From: Microbacterium atlanticum
Lineage (GTDB): Bacteria > Actinomycetota > Actinomycetes > Actinomycetales > Microbacteriaceae
Assembly (NCBI RefSeq): GCF_015277815.1
Contig: NZ_CP063813.1
Coordinates: 3,534,001 to 3,598,000 of the forward strand
Length of the DNA: 64,000 bases
Direction of reading: 5' to 3'
The notes under the pieces were generated by a model that saw nothing but the letters and a program-made list of their open reading frames with translations, was not told the DNA's origin and did no database searches. Both the position numbers and the translations under genes were made by a program. How positions within the stretch are numbered: the first letter of the stretch is position 1; each line of letters starts with the position of its first letter. This document shows, piece by piece, positions 53,447 to 62,132 of the stretch.

Positions 53447-54481
53447 GACCGGCTCGAGAACGGATGCCTCGGCCACCGCTTCGGCGGAGGCCGGGGCATC
53501 CGTCATCGCGGCGTCGTCGCAGACCTCGTCGAGGCTGCAGGCGAACCGGGCGCGGTAGGCGGTCGGTGTGATGCCGAGCACGCGCGCGAAGTTCTGCCGC
53601 AGCACGGCGGCCGAACCGAAGCCGGACTCGTAGGCGATGCGGTCGAGCCCCAGGTCGGTCTTCTCGAGAAGACGCTGGGCGTGGATGATCCGCTGTCGCG
53701 CGAGCCACGCGGCCGGCGTGGCGCCGAAGTCGGCCTTGAACCGTCGGGCGAACGTGCGCGGCGACATGTGGGCCTTGGCGGCGAGCTGGTCGACGGTGAG
53801 GTCCAGGCGGAGGTTGTCGAGCATCCAGTCGGTGACGGGCGCGAGCGAGAGCGACGTCGTCGCCGGCAGCGGGTTCGCGATGAACTGCGCCTGCCCGCCG
53901 TCACGCTGCGGCGGCACCACCATGCGGCGGGCGATCTTGTTGGTGAGCTCCGCGCCGAGCTCCTGACGCAGCAGGTGCAGGCACGCGTCGAGGCCCGCCG
54001 CGGTGCCGGCGCTCGTGATGATGCGGCCGTCCTGCACGTAGAGCACGTCGGGGTCGACGTCGATGGCGGGGTACATCTCCTTCATCTTCTGCGCGAACAT
54101 CCAGTGGGTGGTCGCGCGGCGGCCGTCGAGCACGCCCGAGGCCGCCAGCACGAACGAGCCGCTGCAGACGCTCAGCACCCACGCGCCGCGCGCGACGGCG
54201 TGACGGATGACATCGAGCACGCGCGGGTCGACGCGGCCCCAGTACTGGTGCGGGATGGGCGAGACCACGACCAGGTCGGCCTCGTACGCGAACGACAGGT
54301 CGGCCGCGACGTTGATCGAGAAGCCCATCTTGGACTCCACCGCACCGGGCTCGGGCGTGACGACGCGGAAGTCGAAGTTCGGGATGCCGTCCTCCGTGCG
54401 GTCGAGGCCGAACGCCTCGCACGCCACGCCGAACTCGAACGGGGCGAATCCGTCCGTCACGATGCAGGCGACCGTCTTCAT
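53441..54481 (-). CDS. GlxA/AdpA-type transcriptional regulator (DJ-1/PfpI plus AraC domains)
   Basis: A 346-residue regulator: N-terminal DJ-1/PfpI-like domain (residues 1-185) with Cys106 in VLSVCSGSFVLAASG and THW at 124-126, and a C-terminal AraC helix-turn-helix pair (about 215-310; AHMSPRTFARRFKADFGATPAAWL and IAYESGFGSAAVLRQNF). This is the architecture of AdpA and GlxA. GAGAGGA precedes ATG 54481. Two CTGCCA dyads lie in the promoter region it shares with a divergent 38-residue membrane protein gene. The last 15 codons are folded into a long hairpin. Confidence 0.9.
   Translation of the reverse strand: MKTVACIVTDGFAPFEFGVACEAFGLDRTEDGIPNFDFRVVTPEPGAVESKMGFSINVAADLSFAYEADLVVVSPIPHQYWGRVDPRVLDVIRHAVARGAWVLSVCSGSFVLAASGVLDGRRATTHWMFAQKMKEMYPAIDVDPDVLYVQDGRIITSAGTAAGLDACLHLLRQELGAELTNKIARRMVVPPQRDGGQAQFIANPLPATTSLSLAPVTDWMLDNLRLDLTVDQLAAKAHMSPRTFARRFKADFGATPAAWLARQRIIHAQRLLEKTDLGLDRIAYESGFGSAAVLRQNFARVLGITPTAYRARFACSLDEVCDDAAMTDAPASAEAVAEASVLEPVA
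53461..53502. repeat. Long GGATGCC/GGCATCC hairpin with TTCG loop inside the regulator's last codons
   Basis: Outer arms of 14 bases (53461-53474 and 53489-53502, one mismatch) and an inner stem CCGC/GCGG closing on TTCG at 53480-53483, a very stable tetraloop. It is wholly within the coding sequence, so protein and hairpin share the same DNA. Confidence 0.65.
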
Positions 54482-54512
54482 CTCGGGTCCTCTCGGTGCT
54501 TATCTGAGGCTC

Positions 54513-54566
54513 CTGCCAGCGTGGCAGTTTTCCTGCGGTGTGTGTCCATCCTGCCACTCGTGGCAG
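54513..54566. promoter_or_regulatory. Two TGCCA/TGGCA dyads between the regulator and small membrane protein
   Basis: CTGCCAGCGTGGCAG at 54513-54527 and CTGCCACTCGTGGCAG at 54551-54566, centres about 38 bp apart. TGGC-type sites are known for AdpA-class regulators, so the adjacent GlxA/AdpA-type protein is the likely binder. The downstream dyad overlaps the expected -35 of the gene at 54594. Confidence 0.65.
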
Positions 54567-54580
54567 TCACAACGCAAGCG

Positions 54581-54586
54581 TAGCGT
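54581..54586 (+). promoter_or_regulatory. -10 hexamer TAGCGT, small membrane protein gene
   Basis: TAGCGT ends 7 bases before ATG 54594; leaderless start predicted. No good -35, as expected of an activator-dependent promoter. Confidence 0.5.
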
Positions 54587-54593
54587 TTCTGCC

Positions 54594-54710
54594 ATGTTCA
54601 TGGTGATTCTTCTCACAGCACTGTCCGCGGTGGCCGTCGCTTCCACGATCGCCGCCCTCCGCTCCGACGGCTACCGTCGGATTCCCACCGACCGCGCCCG
54701 TCTTCCCTGA
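54594..54710 (+). CDS. 38-residue membrane protein
   Basis: One N-terminal hydrophobic helix (MFMVILLTALSAVAVASTIAAL) and a short basic tail RSDGYRRIPTDRARLP. No domain name is known to me. It has its own promoter with an upstream dyad, and a perfect 12-bp hairpin 28 bases after the stop, so it is a complete transcription unit in spite of its size. It may be a regulator target or modulate a larger membrane protein. Confidence 0.62.
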   Translation: MFMVILLTALSAVAVASTIAALRSDGYRRIPTDRARLP

Positions 54711-54738
54711 GTCCGGCCCGCGGCCCCCATTCCGAACT

Positions 54739-54766
54739 CGAGGACTCCTCGCCTGAGGAGTCCTCG
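54739..54766 (+). terminator. Perfect 12-bp hairpin after the small membrane protein gene
   Basis: CGAGGACTCCTC at 54739-54750 and GAGGAGTCCTCG at 54755-54766 with a 4-base loop. No T-run; L-shaped terminators without T-runs are common in GC-rich Actinobacteria. It may also serve the convergent glycosyltransferase gene. Confidence 0.75.
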
Positions 54767-54798
54767 ACTGTGCGGGCGGCAACCGCCGGGCGCGGACG

Positions 54799-56076
54799 TC
54801 AGGAGGTGACGCGCTCGTAGACGGCGATCATCGCCGCCGTCCGCGACGACTGACGGAAGCGCTCGCGCATGGTCGGGTCCGGCACGCGCGCGGTGCCGGC
54901 GGAGATGTCGGATGCCGCGGCCCGCAGCGCCTCCGCCAGCGCCGCGGTCGAGGCATCCGGCGTCCTCCCGTCGCCGACGGGCCAATAGCCGGTCTCGAGC
55001 TCGGCGCCGAGGTCGGGGTCGCTGACGATCGCCGGCGTCCCCAGCGACGCCGCCTCGAAGATCGTCATGCCCTGCGTCTCGAAGCCGATCGAGGTCTGCA
55101 CCACCGCGTCCGCGGCGGCGATGCGCCGCAGCGTCTGCGGGTAGGGCATGCGACCGGCGAAGGTCACCGTGGCGCGGGGCCGCAGCCTGTCGACGAGCCG
55201 CCGTGCCGCACGCAGCTGCCCGCCGCCGCCGATGATCTCGACGTCGGCGTCGACGCCCGATGCGGCGAGCGCCTCGAGAAACGGCAGCAGCCGCTTCTCG
55301 GGGCTCATGCGGCCGAGCCACACGAACCGCGGCCGGCCGGACGGACGCCCGGCGGGCTGCTCGGCCAGCACCTCGTCGAGGATGTCGTCGTCGATGCCGT
55401 TCCAGATCACGTCGACCGCCGCCGGGCTCTCCCCCGCGCGGCCCGGCGCACTCCCACGGCGACTGCGCGGCACCGCGCCGTGCGCGTCGAGGCGGCGGGC
55501 GAAGTGCGACGACGGGGCGGTGACGGCATCCGAGCGCGACGCGAACCGGCGGAGGTACGCCCAGCCGTCCCGCCCGGCGGGCCTCTCGCCGACGACGCCC
55601 AGGGCGCGCCGCTGCCACGCGTTGAGCACCCGCAGCACGGTCTTCGGCAGCGGCGCGGTCGCCTCGACCCCCACGTCCACGCGGTTGTGCATCGTGTGCA
55701 CCACCGGCAGGCCATGGCGCTGGGCGAAGCGGTGCCCGATGAACGCGCCCCAGAAGTCCGCCTGCACGTGGACGACGTCCACCGGCGGACGCCCGGTCTC
55801 GTCCGAGAGGCGCCGAAGGGCGGCATCCAGCCATCGATCGGTGCGCCGGCCCGGCCACGCCATCGCGTACTCGCGGTCGAGCGTGAGGGGGATCGAGGGC
55901 AGATCGAGATACGACGGATCGGATGCCTCCGCCCGTGCCCGCCGCCCGTGCATGCCCGGCGCGACGAGCGTCACCGTGTGCCCCGCCTTCTCGAGGAAGC
56001 GGCGCTGCAGCCGCATCGACACCTGCGCCCCGCCGAGCGACTCGACGTGCTGGTCGCCGAACATCAGGACGTGCAC
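54799..56076 (-). CDS. GT4-family glycosyltransferase
   Basis: A 425-residue GT-B enzyme. The N-terminal domain begins MHVLMFGDQHVESLGGAQVSM, with HVQADFWGAFIG and HTMHNRVDVG; the C-terminal donor domain has VWLGRMSPEKRLLPFLEAL and the E-x7-E region GFETQGMTIFEAASLGTPAIVSD. It probably transfers a hexose from a nucleotide sugar to a lipid or glycan at the membrane. Encoded 6 bp after a second GT4 enzyme; the two probably add successive sugars. Confidence 0.88.
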   Translation of the reverse strand: MHVLMFGDQHVESLGGAQVSMRLQRRFLEKAGHTVTLVAPGMHGRRARAEASDPSYLDLPSIPLTLDREYAMAWPGRRTDRWLDAALRRLSDETGRPPVDVVHVQADFWGAFIGHRFAQRHGLPVVHTMHNRVDVGVEATAPLPKTVLRVLNAWQRRALGVVGERPAGRDGWAYLRRFASRSDAVTAPSSHFARRLDAHGAVPRSRRGSAPGRAGESPAAVDVIWNGIDDDILDEVLAEQPAGRPSGRPRFVWLGRMSPEKRLLPFLEALAASGVDADVEIIGGGGQLRAARRLVDRLRPRATVTFAGRMPYPQTLRRIAAADAVVQTSIGFETQGMTIFEAASLGTPAIVSDPDLGAELETGYWPVGDGRTPDASTAALAEALRAAASDISAGTARVPDPTMRERFRQSSRTAAMIAVYERVTS

Positions 56077-56081
56077 GGCGG

Positions 56082-57293
56082 CTACTCCGGAAGCGGCTCG
56101 CCGCGGTACAGCGCCTCGAACGTGTCGAGCGTGCGGCGCATGTCGTGCACCTTCACTCCCTCGAGCGAGGCCTGCTGCATGCGCAGGCGCTCTTCGGGCG
56201 ACTGCGTGAGCACGGTGGTGAGCTTGGCCGCGAGATCCTCCACGTCGCCGGGACGGAACAGGTAGCCGTTCTCGCCGTCGTGGACGAGGTGCGGAAGCGC
56301 GACGGCGTCGGCGGCGACGATCGGCAGCCCCGAGGCCATCGCCTCCATGGTGGCGATGGACTGCAGCTCGGCGATCGAGGCGATGGCGAACAGGCTCGCG
56401 TTCGTGAGGAGCGACCGCAGCTCCTCGTCACTGGTGTGCCCGTGGAAGTGCACGCGTTCCGACAGCCCCAGCTCGTCGGTGACCTGTTCGAGGTTGCGTC
56501 GCTGGTCGCCGCTTCCCACGATGTCGAACCGCACGTCGAGGGCGGGGTCGAGGGCGGCGATCGCGCGCAGGATCACGTCGATCTGCTTCTCGGTGGTGAG
56601 GCGCCCGACGAAGACGATGCGGTGCGCATCGCGCGGGGTGAGGTCGGCGGTGTAGTTCGACGCGTCGATGCCGCAGCTGACCGGGATGACGCCGGTGATG
56701 TCGATGGTCGACTCGAGGAAGTCCGCGGCCTTGCGGGTCGGCGTGGTGACCGCACGCGTCAGGTCGAACGTGCGCTTGGCGTCAGCCCACGCGATCTTGA
56801 CGAACCGCTTGTTGAGCACATCGGGCAGGGTCGTGAAGTCGAGGATGTTCTCGGCCATCACGTGGTTGGTCGCGACGATCGGGATGCCGCGCTTGGCCGC
56901 TTCGCGCGCCAGGCCGCGCCCGATGACGATGTGCGACTGGATGTGCACGACGTCGGGCTTGACCGTGTCGAGCACCCGCCGGGCGTAGTGCTTCGCGCGG
57001 AACGGCATGACGAACGTCAGCCAGTCGTGCGGGTACCAGCGCCACGACGGCAGCCGGTGCATCGTCATCGGCTGGCCCTCGATCACCTCGGTGAAGGTGC
57101 CGTGCTCGCGGTGCGTCTTGCTCGGCGCCATCACGTGCACGTCGTGGCCGCGCCCGACCAGGCCTGCCGCCAGACGCTCGGCGAACCGCGCGGCGCCGTT
57201 GACATGCGGCAGGAACGTGTCGGCGCCGATGAGGATCGTGAGGGGGCTCGGACTTGCGGGATCGGAGGCGTCGGGCGTCGCAGGATCGGTCAC
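56082..57293 (-). CDS. GT4-family glycosyltransferase (PimB/MgtA-like)
   Basis: A 403-residue GT-B enzyme. ILIGADTFLPHVNGAARFAERLAAGL opens the acceptor domain; HIQSHIVIGRGLAREAAKRGIPIVATNHVM and VFVGRLTTEKQIDVILRAIAAL follow; the E-x7-E region is SIAELQSIATMEAMASGLPIVAAD. The ATNH..EN phrase and gapped layout resemble alpha-mannosyl/glucosyltransferases of actinobacterial glycolipids. The GTG 57293 start was chosen because upstream codons run into the next gene's promoter. First gene of a two-gene operon. Confidence 0.87.
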   Translation of the reverse strand: MTDPATPDASDPASPSPLTILIGADTFLPHVNGAARFAERLAAGLVGRGHDVHVMAPSKTHREHGTFTEVIEGQPMTMHRLPSWRWYPHDWLTFVMPFRAKHYARRVLDTVKPDVVHIQSHIVIGRGLAREAAKRGIPIVATNHVMAENILDFTTLPDVLNKRFVKIAWADAKRTFDLTRAVTTPTRKAADFLESTIDITGVIPVSCGIDASNYTADLTPRDAHRIVFVGRLTTEKQIDVILRAIAALDPALDVRFDIVGSGDQRRNLEQVTDELGLSERVHFHGHTSDEELRSLLTNASLFAIASIAELQSIATMEAMASGLPIVAADAVALPHLVHDGENGYLFRPGDVEDLAAKLTTVLTQSPEERLRMQQASLEGVKVHDMRRTLDTFEALYRGEPLPE

Positions 57294-57406
57294 GTGATGG
57301 GGGCCTGTCTGTGCGGCGGGGGCGCGCGGGGGGTCGGGACACGCGCGGGCTCCACTGTACCCGAGGGGTCTCGCCGACTCCCCAGGAACGCGCCAGACGG
57401 CCGCCG

Positions 57407-57412
57407 TACGCT
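57407..57412 (+). promoter_or_regulatory. -10 hexamer TACGCT, hypothetical protein gene
   Basis: TACGCT ends 6 bases before ATG 57419; leaderless start predicted. Confidence 0.5.
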
Positions 57413-57418
57413 GGGGGC

Positions 57419-58075
57419 ATGCCCCGACTGCAGGCCGACGCCGACCCCAGCCTCTGGGTGGCCGTGACCGAATCCCTCGGCTTCCGCGGCCGCCGCCACC
57501 GCAAAGCCGCCATCCGCATGCTGCTGACCCAGGCGCAGACCGCCTTCGCCGGCGCATCCGGTGCCGCCCTTCCCCCGGGTGGCGACGCGGGCACCGGCAC
57601 CCGGCCGGGCAGCGGCACCCGGCCGGGCAGCGGCATGGCGGCGTGGGCGATGAGTCAGGCAGCCCCGTTCCTCATGCGGAAGGCAGCCGGCCGGGTGCTG
57701 GTCTGGGTGTGGAAGGCCGACGCCGAGCTGGTGGTCGTGATGGCGCAGATCCAGCAGGCGACCAACGACCTCCGCGCCGCGCGGGCGATGATGCCGATGG
57801 AGTACGACGACACCGAATCGTTCCGCAACCCGTACCTCGGCGTCGGCGAGAAGCTGGAGATGTCGCTGCCCGCCGATCCGCGCACACCCCCGTTCGCCAC
57901 CTACACGTGGGACACCGGCAGCCACTTCGTCACCGTCACCGCCGTGTGCTCCGACAGGGCGCGCTTCGGCACCGTGATCGGCAGCGTCGACGACCTCGCC
58001 CGCTCGGTCCGCGTGGTCGAGGACCTTGCCGTCGGCGAGTCGCCCGACGTGCTGCGCATCGAGCCCCGCAGCTGA
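57419..58075 (+). CDS. Unrecognised 218-residue protein
   Basis: A soluble protein of no known family. Residues 1-45 are basic and helical (GFRGRRHRKAAIRMLLTQAQ); a Gly/Pro/Arg linker near 55-72 contains an 18-bp DNA direct repeat giving GTRPGSGTRPGSG; the C-terminal half reads as alpha plus beta (FATYTWDTGSHFVTVTAVCSD). ATG start set by the -10. The LLM oxidoreductase gene follows after 31 bp with its own GAGGAA site, so they may be co-transcribed. Confidence 0.65.
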   Translation: MPRLQADADPSLWVAVTESLGFRGRRHRKAAIRMLLTQAQTAFAGASGAALPPGGDAGTGTRPGSGTRPGSGMAAWAMSQAAPFLMRKAAGRVLVWVWKADAELVVVMAQIQQATNDLRAARAMMPMEYDDTESFRNPYLGVGEKLEMSLPADPRTPPFATYTWDTGSHFVTVTAVCSDRARFGTVIGSVDDLARSVRVVEDLAVGESPDVLRIEPRS

Positions 58076-58106
58076 CCCGCCCGCCGTCGACACCGAGGAA
58101 GCGCCC

Positions 58107-58943
58107 GTGACCGAGCCGAGGCATCCGTCATCCCACCGTCCGCTCCGCATCGGCGTGCAGCTGGCACCGCAGCACGGGTCGTACCTGGCTTACCGCGACG
58201 CGGTGCTGCGCGCGGAGGAGATGGGCGTGGACGCGATCTTCAACTGGGACCACTTCTTCCCCCTCACCGCGCCGCTGGACGCCGAGCACTTCGAGGCGTG
58301 GACGGTCCTGGCCGCCATGGCCGAGCAGACCGAGCGCGTCGAGTTCGGTCCGCTGGTGAACTGCAGCTCGTACCGCAACCCCGACCTGCAGGCCGACATG
58401 GCGCGCACCGTCGACCACATCAGCGCACGGGCGACCGGGACCGGCCGGCTCATCTTCGGCACGGGCTCGGGGTGGGCGCAGCACGACTACGACGAGTACG
58501 GCTACGAGTTCGGCACCGTGGGCTCGCGCCTGGACGCGCTCGCCGAGGACCTCCCCCGCATCCGCTCCCGGTGGGACCGCCTGGATCCGCCGCCGACCCG
58601 CCGGATCCCGGTGCTCATCGGCGGCCAGGGCGAGCGCAAGACCCTGCGCCTGGTCGCCCGGCACGCCGACATCTGGCACACCTTCACCAAGCTCGACGAC
58701 CTCCCGCGCAAGATCTCGGTGCTGCACGACTGGTGCGCGCGCGAGCAGCGCGACCCCGCCGACATCGAGCTGTCGACCGGCTACACCGTCCGCGGATTCG
58801 GTCCGCTGCTGGAGACGGATGCCCCGGCCCGGCTGTACGAGCTCGGGTTCCGGCTCATCATCGCCGCCATCGACGGCCCCGAGTACGACCTGTCGCCGCT
58901 CGTCCCGCTGCTGGAGTGGCGCGACCTCGTCAACGGCTTCTGA
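58107..58943 (+). CDS. LLM-class F420-dependent oxidoreductase
   Basis: A 278-residue luciferase-like TIM-barrel protein: RIGVQLAPQHGSYLAYRDAVLRAEEMGVDAIFNWDHFFPL, then FGPLVNCSSYRNPDLQADMARTVDHIS, GRLIFGTGSGW and RRIPVLIGGQGERKTLRLVARHAD. The pattern matches actinobacterial members that use coenzyme F420 rather than FMN. Substrate unknown. Start GTG 58107 with GAGGAA 6 bases upstream. Confidence 0.85.
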   Translation: MTEPRHPSSHRPLRIGVQLAPQHGSYLAYRDAVLRAEEMGVDAIFNWDHFFPLTAPLDAEHFEAWTVLAAMAEQTERVEFGPLVNCSSYRNPDLQADMARTVDHISARATGTGRLIFGTGSGWAQHDYDEYGYEFGTVGSRLDALAEDLPRIRSRWDRLDPPPTRRIPVLIGGQGERKTLRLVARHADIWHTFTKLDDLPRKISVLHDWCAREQRDPADIELSTGYTVRGFGPLLETDAPARLYELGFRLIIAAIDGPEYDLSPLVPLLEWRDLVNGF

Positions 58944-58973
58944 CGCCGTTCGGGGGCGGCCCGGCGGGCTGAT

Positions 58974-60437
58974 TCACACCGCTTCGATGTCGCCGGGCTT
59001 CCACGTGCCGTCGAACCACGCCTCGAGCGGACCGTAGAGCCGCAGCAGGACGAACCAGCCCTTGCCCGCGACCGTCTGCACCCAGTTGGCGGCCGAGCCG
59101 TCAGGTGCGTCAGGACCGAACACGATGTCGACGGACCCGTCATCGTTGTGGTCGAGCGGGTCACGCCTGTTGTTCCGGCTCGGGAAAGGCTGCTCGGTCT
59201 GCAGCTCGGATCGCGTCTGCGGGTCGTAGACCACGACCGACCAGAAATCGGCCGCCGGGACGCCGGCGGGAAGCCGCAGCCGGTAGGTCTTGCCGCCGTC
59301 CAGCGGCTCGCCCTGCGCGTCGACCGTGGCCAGGGCGTACTGCGAGCCGCGGCCCACCATCTTCAGTGCCATCGCCGGCGTGTTCACGGTGGCCATGTAG
59401 AAGAACGTGGTCCGTCCGTCCAGGAACCGACCGCCCCTCCCGCCGTCGCGGAGGAACCGGTGGTCGCCGCCGGGGAACGGGTTCACCCAGCGCCGGTCCT
59501 CGTAGAGGTAGAACGACCTCTCGCGTGCCCGGAACGCCAGCGCGCGAGCCGTGCCGTTGGCGACCGCGGCAGCGTCGGCGAGGATCCCGCGCATCCGCTC
59601 GTCGGGAGCGAAGGGCGCGTCCTTCGTGATTCCGATGGCGGCGAGCAGGCCCCTCGTCTCGGGGTCGATCACGTCGATCGGCTCCTTGGCGATCACGTGC
59701 GCGACCTCGTCGTAGAAGGTCGCGTCGTTCGCGTGGACGGTGTTGACCTCTGCGCCCGACAACGAGAACCACTCCATCGCCGGCGGGTCGTCCCGGCGTG
59801 AGAGCGGGTACACGCGCACCCCCCGCTCGAACAGCGCCACCGCGGCATCCGGCTTCCCGTCGACGAGGAACCCCCGCAGGATCACGAGGTTGGTCGCGCT
59901 CGGCGTCTCGGCGACGAACCATCCGTCGGGCCGCTCGCCGTCGTAACCGGGCGGGACGATCAGGTAGGTGCCGCCGGCACCGCGGTCGGGTCCCGGCGCT
60001 CCGAGGTCGACCACGAAGCGGAACCAGGCGTCATCGACCGTCCCGGGGCCGGAGCCGGCGGGCACCTCGATCACCGTGGGTCCGTCGCGCTCGATGTCGA
60101 GCATGGCGATCGCGTACACCGTGTCGGTGTTGCCGGTGAGCAGGAGCGGATTGGAGTCCAGCAGCCTGTCGGTGATCACCCCCTTGTGGCAGGCGTCGGC
60201 GCCCACCTCGACGGTCGCGCGGCGGATGGCCTCGAGGGAGGCGGCGGGCACGCAGCCGAGGAAGACCTCGACGGCGCGCAGGAAGTCGAGGTGGTCGAAC
60301 AGGCGCTCGGCGGTCTCCCGCGTGGGGACGCCGTCGGCGAACCGCAGCTCTCCGACCCGGGTGCTCACCGCGTCGGGGGTGGTGATCTCGGTGGGGATCG
60401 GGGTGTTGTAGCCCGACGGGATGTGTTGACGGCTCAT
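58974..60437 (-). CDS. DUF1254/DUF1214 domain protein
   Basis: A 487-residue protein with a DUF1254 domain in the N-terminal half (LFDHLDFLRAVEVFLGCVPAASLEAIRR; NTDTVYAIAMLDIERDGPTVIEVP) and DUF1214 at the C-terminus (VNPFPGGDHRF region; YRLRLPAGVPAADFWSVVVYDPQTRSELQTEQPFPS). The family is widespread, often exported, and its biochemistry is unknown. No signal peptide is visible here. Start ATG 60437 has GAGGAGAG upstream. It stands alone. Confidence 0.85.
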   Translation of the reverse strand: MSRQHIPSGYNTPIPTEITTPDAVSTRVGELRFADGVPTRETAERLFDHLDFLRAVEVFLGCVPAASLEAIRRATVEVGADACHKGVITDRLLDSNPLLLTGNTDTVYAIAMLDIERDGPTVIEVPAGSGPGTVDDAWFRFVVDLGAPGPDRGAGGTYLIVPPGYDGERPDGWFVAETPSATNLVILRGFLVDGKPDAAVALFERGVRVYPLSRRDDPPAMEWFSLSGAEVNTVHANDATFYDEVAHVIAKEPIDVIDPETRGLLAAIGITKDAPFAPDERMRGILADAAAVANGTARALAFRARERSFYLYEDRRWVNPFPGGDHRFLRDGGRGGRFLDGRTTFFYMATVNTPAMALKMVGRGSQYALATVDAQGEPLDGGKTYRLRLPAGVPAADFWSVVVYDPQTRSELQTEQPFPSRNNRRDPLDHNDDGSVDIVFGPDAPDGSAANWVQTVAGKGWFVLLRLYGPLEAWFDGTWKPGDIEAV

Positions 60438-60624
60438 CGGCTCTCCTCGCGCTTGCGGCGTCGCCTCGCGGGGGCATCCGCTCCCCTCCATCGAACCGGG
60501 CCCGCGCCGGGGCGTCGTCACCCGGACGGGGTGAAACCGTGGTCCCTCTCCGCGCCGCGCACTCGCGAAGAATCACGCGGCGTGAACGACGCGGGGCCGG
60601 TGACGCGGATGCCACACTGAGCGC

Positions 60625-62100
60625 GTGGACTCGACCTTCCTCGCCAACCTGTCGTGGTCGCTCGCCGCCCTGGTGCATGCCGCGATCGTCGTCACCGCCC
60701 TCATCGTCATCCCGCGCGGGCGAAAGCCGACGGCGGCGATGGCGTGGATCCTGCTCATCGTGGTGCTCCCCGGCGTCGGGGTCGTGCTGTACCTCGTCAT
60801 CGGCAACTTCCGCCTGCCGGAGCGCCGCCGGGCCGAGCAGGCGCGCATCGACGGCATCATCCGCAGCCGGGTCGCCGCCGGTGACCTCGAGGCGACGGAT
60901 GCCTCCTGGCCGCGGTGGTTCCAGCGCGTGGTGGAGCAGAACCAGGCGCTCACCGCCCTGCCCGCCTCGCCCGGCAACGAGGCCACGCTCCTGCCCCACT
61001 ACCAGGAGTCGCTCGACGCGATGGCTGCCGAGATCGACACCGCGACGGACTTCGTGCACATCGAGTTCTTCATCGTCGGGTGGGATGACGCGACCCGCGG
61101 CTTCTTCTCCGCGATGGAGCGGGCCGTCGCCCGCGGCGTGACGGTGCGCCTGCTGGCCGACTACGTCGCGACCAAGAAGGTCTCCGACAGCAAGAAGATG
61201 CTCGCCGAGCTCGACCGCATCGGCGTGACGTGGGCGTGGATGCTCCCGGTCGAGCCGTTCAAGGGCAAGTACCAGCGCCCCGACCTGCGCAACCACCGCA
61301 AGATCGTCGTCGTGGACGGCCGCGTCGGGTTCATGGGCTCGCAGAACCTCATCGCACGCGATTACGAGTCCCCCAAGAACATCAAGCGCGGCCTCAAGTG
61401 GCAGGAGCTCATGACGCGGCTGACCGGCCCGATCGTGGCATCCGTCAACACCGTCTTCCTGTCGGACTGGCTCATCGAGACCGGCGAGGACCTGTCGGCG
61501 ACGGCTCACGTGCCGGCCGCCGAACTGGAGGCGTCCGCGTCGGCGGACGCCCTGGTATGCCAGGTGGTGCCGAGCGGCCCCGGCTACGAGACAGAGAACA
61601 ACCTGCGGCTGTTCCTCTCGCTCATCTACGGGGCGACCGAGAAGGTCATCCTGACCAGTCCCTACTTCGTGCCTGACGAGGCCATGGTCTACGCCATCAC
61701 GACGGCCTGCCAGCGGGGCCTGGAGGTGCAGCTGTTCGTGTCGGAGGTGGGCGACCAGTTCATGGTGTGGCACGCCCAGCGCTCGTACTACCAGGTGCTG
61801 CTCGAGGCGGGCGTGCGCATCTTCCTGTACCCCGCGCCGTACATCCTGCACTCGAAGCACTTCTCGATCGACGACGACATCGCCGTGATCGGGTCGAGCA
61901 ACATGGACATCCGCTCGTTCAGCCTCAACAGCGAGGTGTCGCTCATGGTGCGCGGCGCGTCGTTCGTCGCCGGGATGCGCGAGGTCGAGCAGGCCTACCG
62001 CGACGCCGGCCGCGAGCTGACCCTCGAGGAGTGGCGGCGCGAGCCCGCCCGCGCCACGTTCCTCGATGGCCTCATGCGGCTGACGTCCGCCCTGAACTAG
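60625..62100 (+). CDS. cls: Cardiolipin synthase (phospholipase D family)
   Basis: A 491-residue membrane enzyme: two N-terminal TM segments (PLDc_N region, about 8-62) and two HKD motifs, NHRKIVVVDGRVGFMGSQN and LHSKHFSIDDDIAVIGSSNMD. It joins phosphatidyl groups to make cardiolipin. GTG 60625 lies 6 bases after CACACT (60613-60618), the same atypical -10 as before the MFS gene. It converges with the AI-2E family gene 32 bp away. Confidence 0.92.
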   Translation: MDSTFLANLSWSLAALVHAAIVVTALIVIPRGRKPTAAMAWILLIVVLPGVGVVLYLVIGNFRLPERRRAEQARIDGIIRSRVAAGDLEATDASWPRWFQRVVEQNQALTALPASPGNEATLLPHYQESLDAMAAEIDTATDFVHIEFFIVGWDDATRGFFSAMERAVARGVTVRLLADYVATKKVSDSKKMLAELDRIGVTWAWMLPVEPFKGKYQRPDLRNHRKIVVVDGRVGFMGSQNLIARDYESPKNIKRGLKWQELMTRLTGPIVASVNTVFLSDWLIETGEDLSATAHVPAAELEASASADALVCQVVPSGPGYETENNLRLFLSLIYGATEKVILTSPYFVPDEAMVYAITTACQRGLEVQLFVSEVGDQFMVWHAQRSYYQVLLEAGVRIFLYPAPYILHSKHFSIDDDIAVIGSSNMDIRSFSLNSEVSLMVRGASFVAGMREVEQAYRDAGRELTLEEWRREPARATFLDGLMRLTSALN

Positions 62101-62132
62101 CGCGGGGGCCGCGGCATCCGCTCTCCGTGGAC

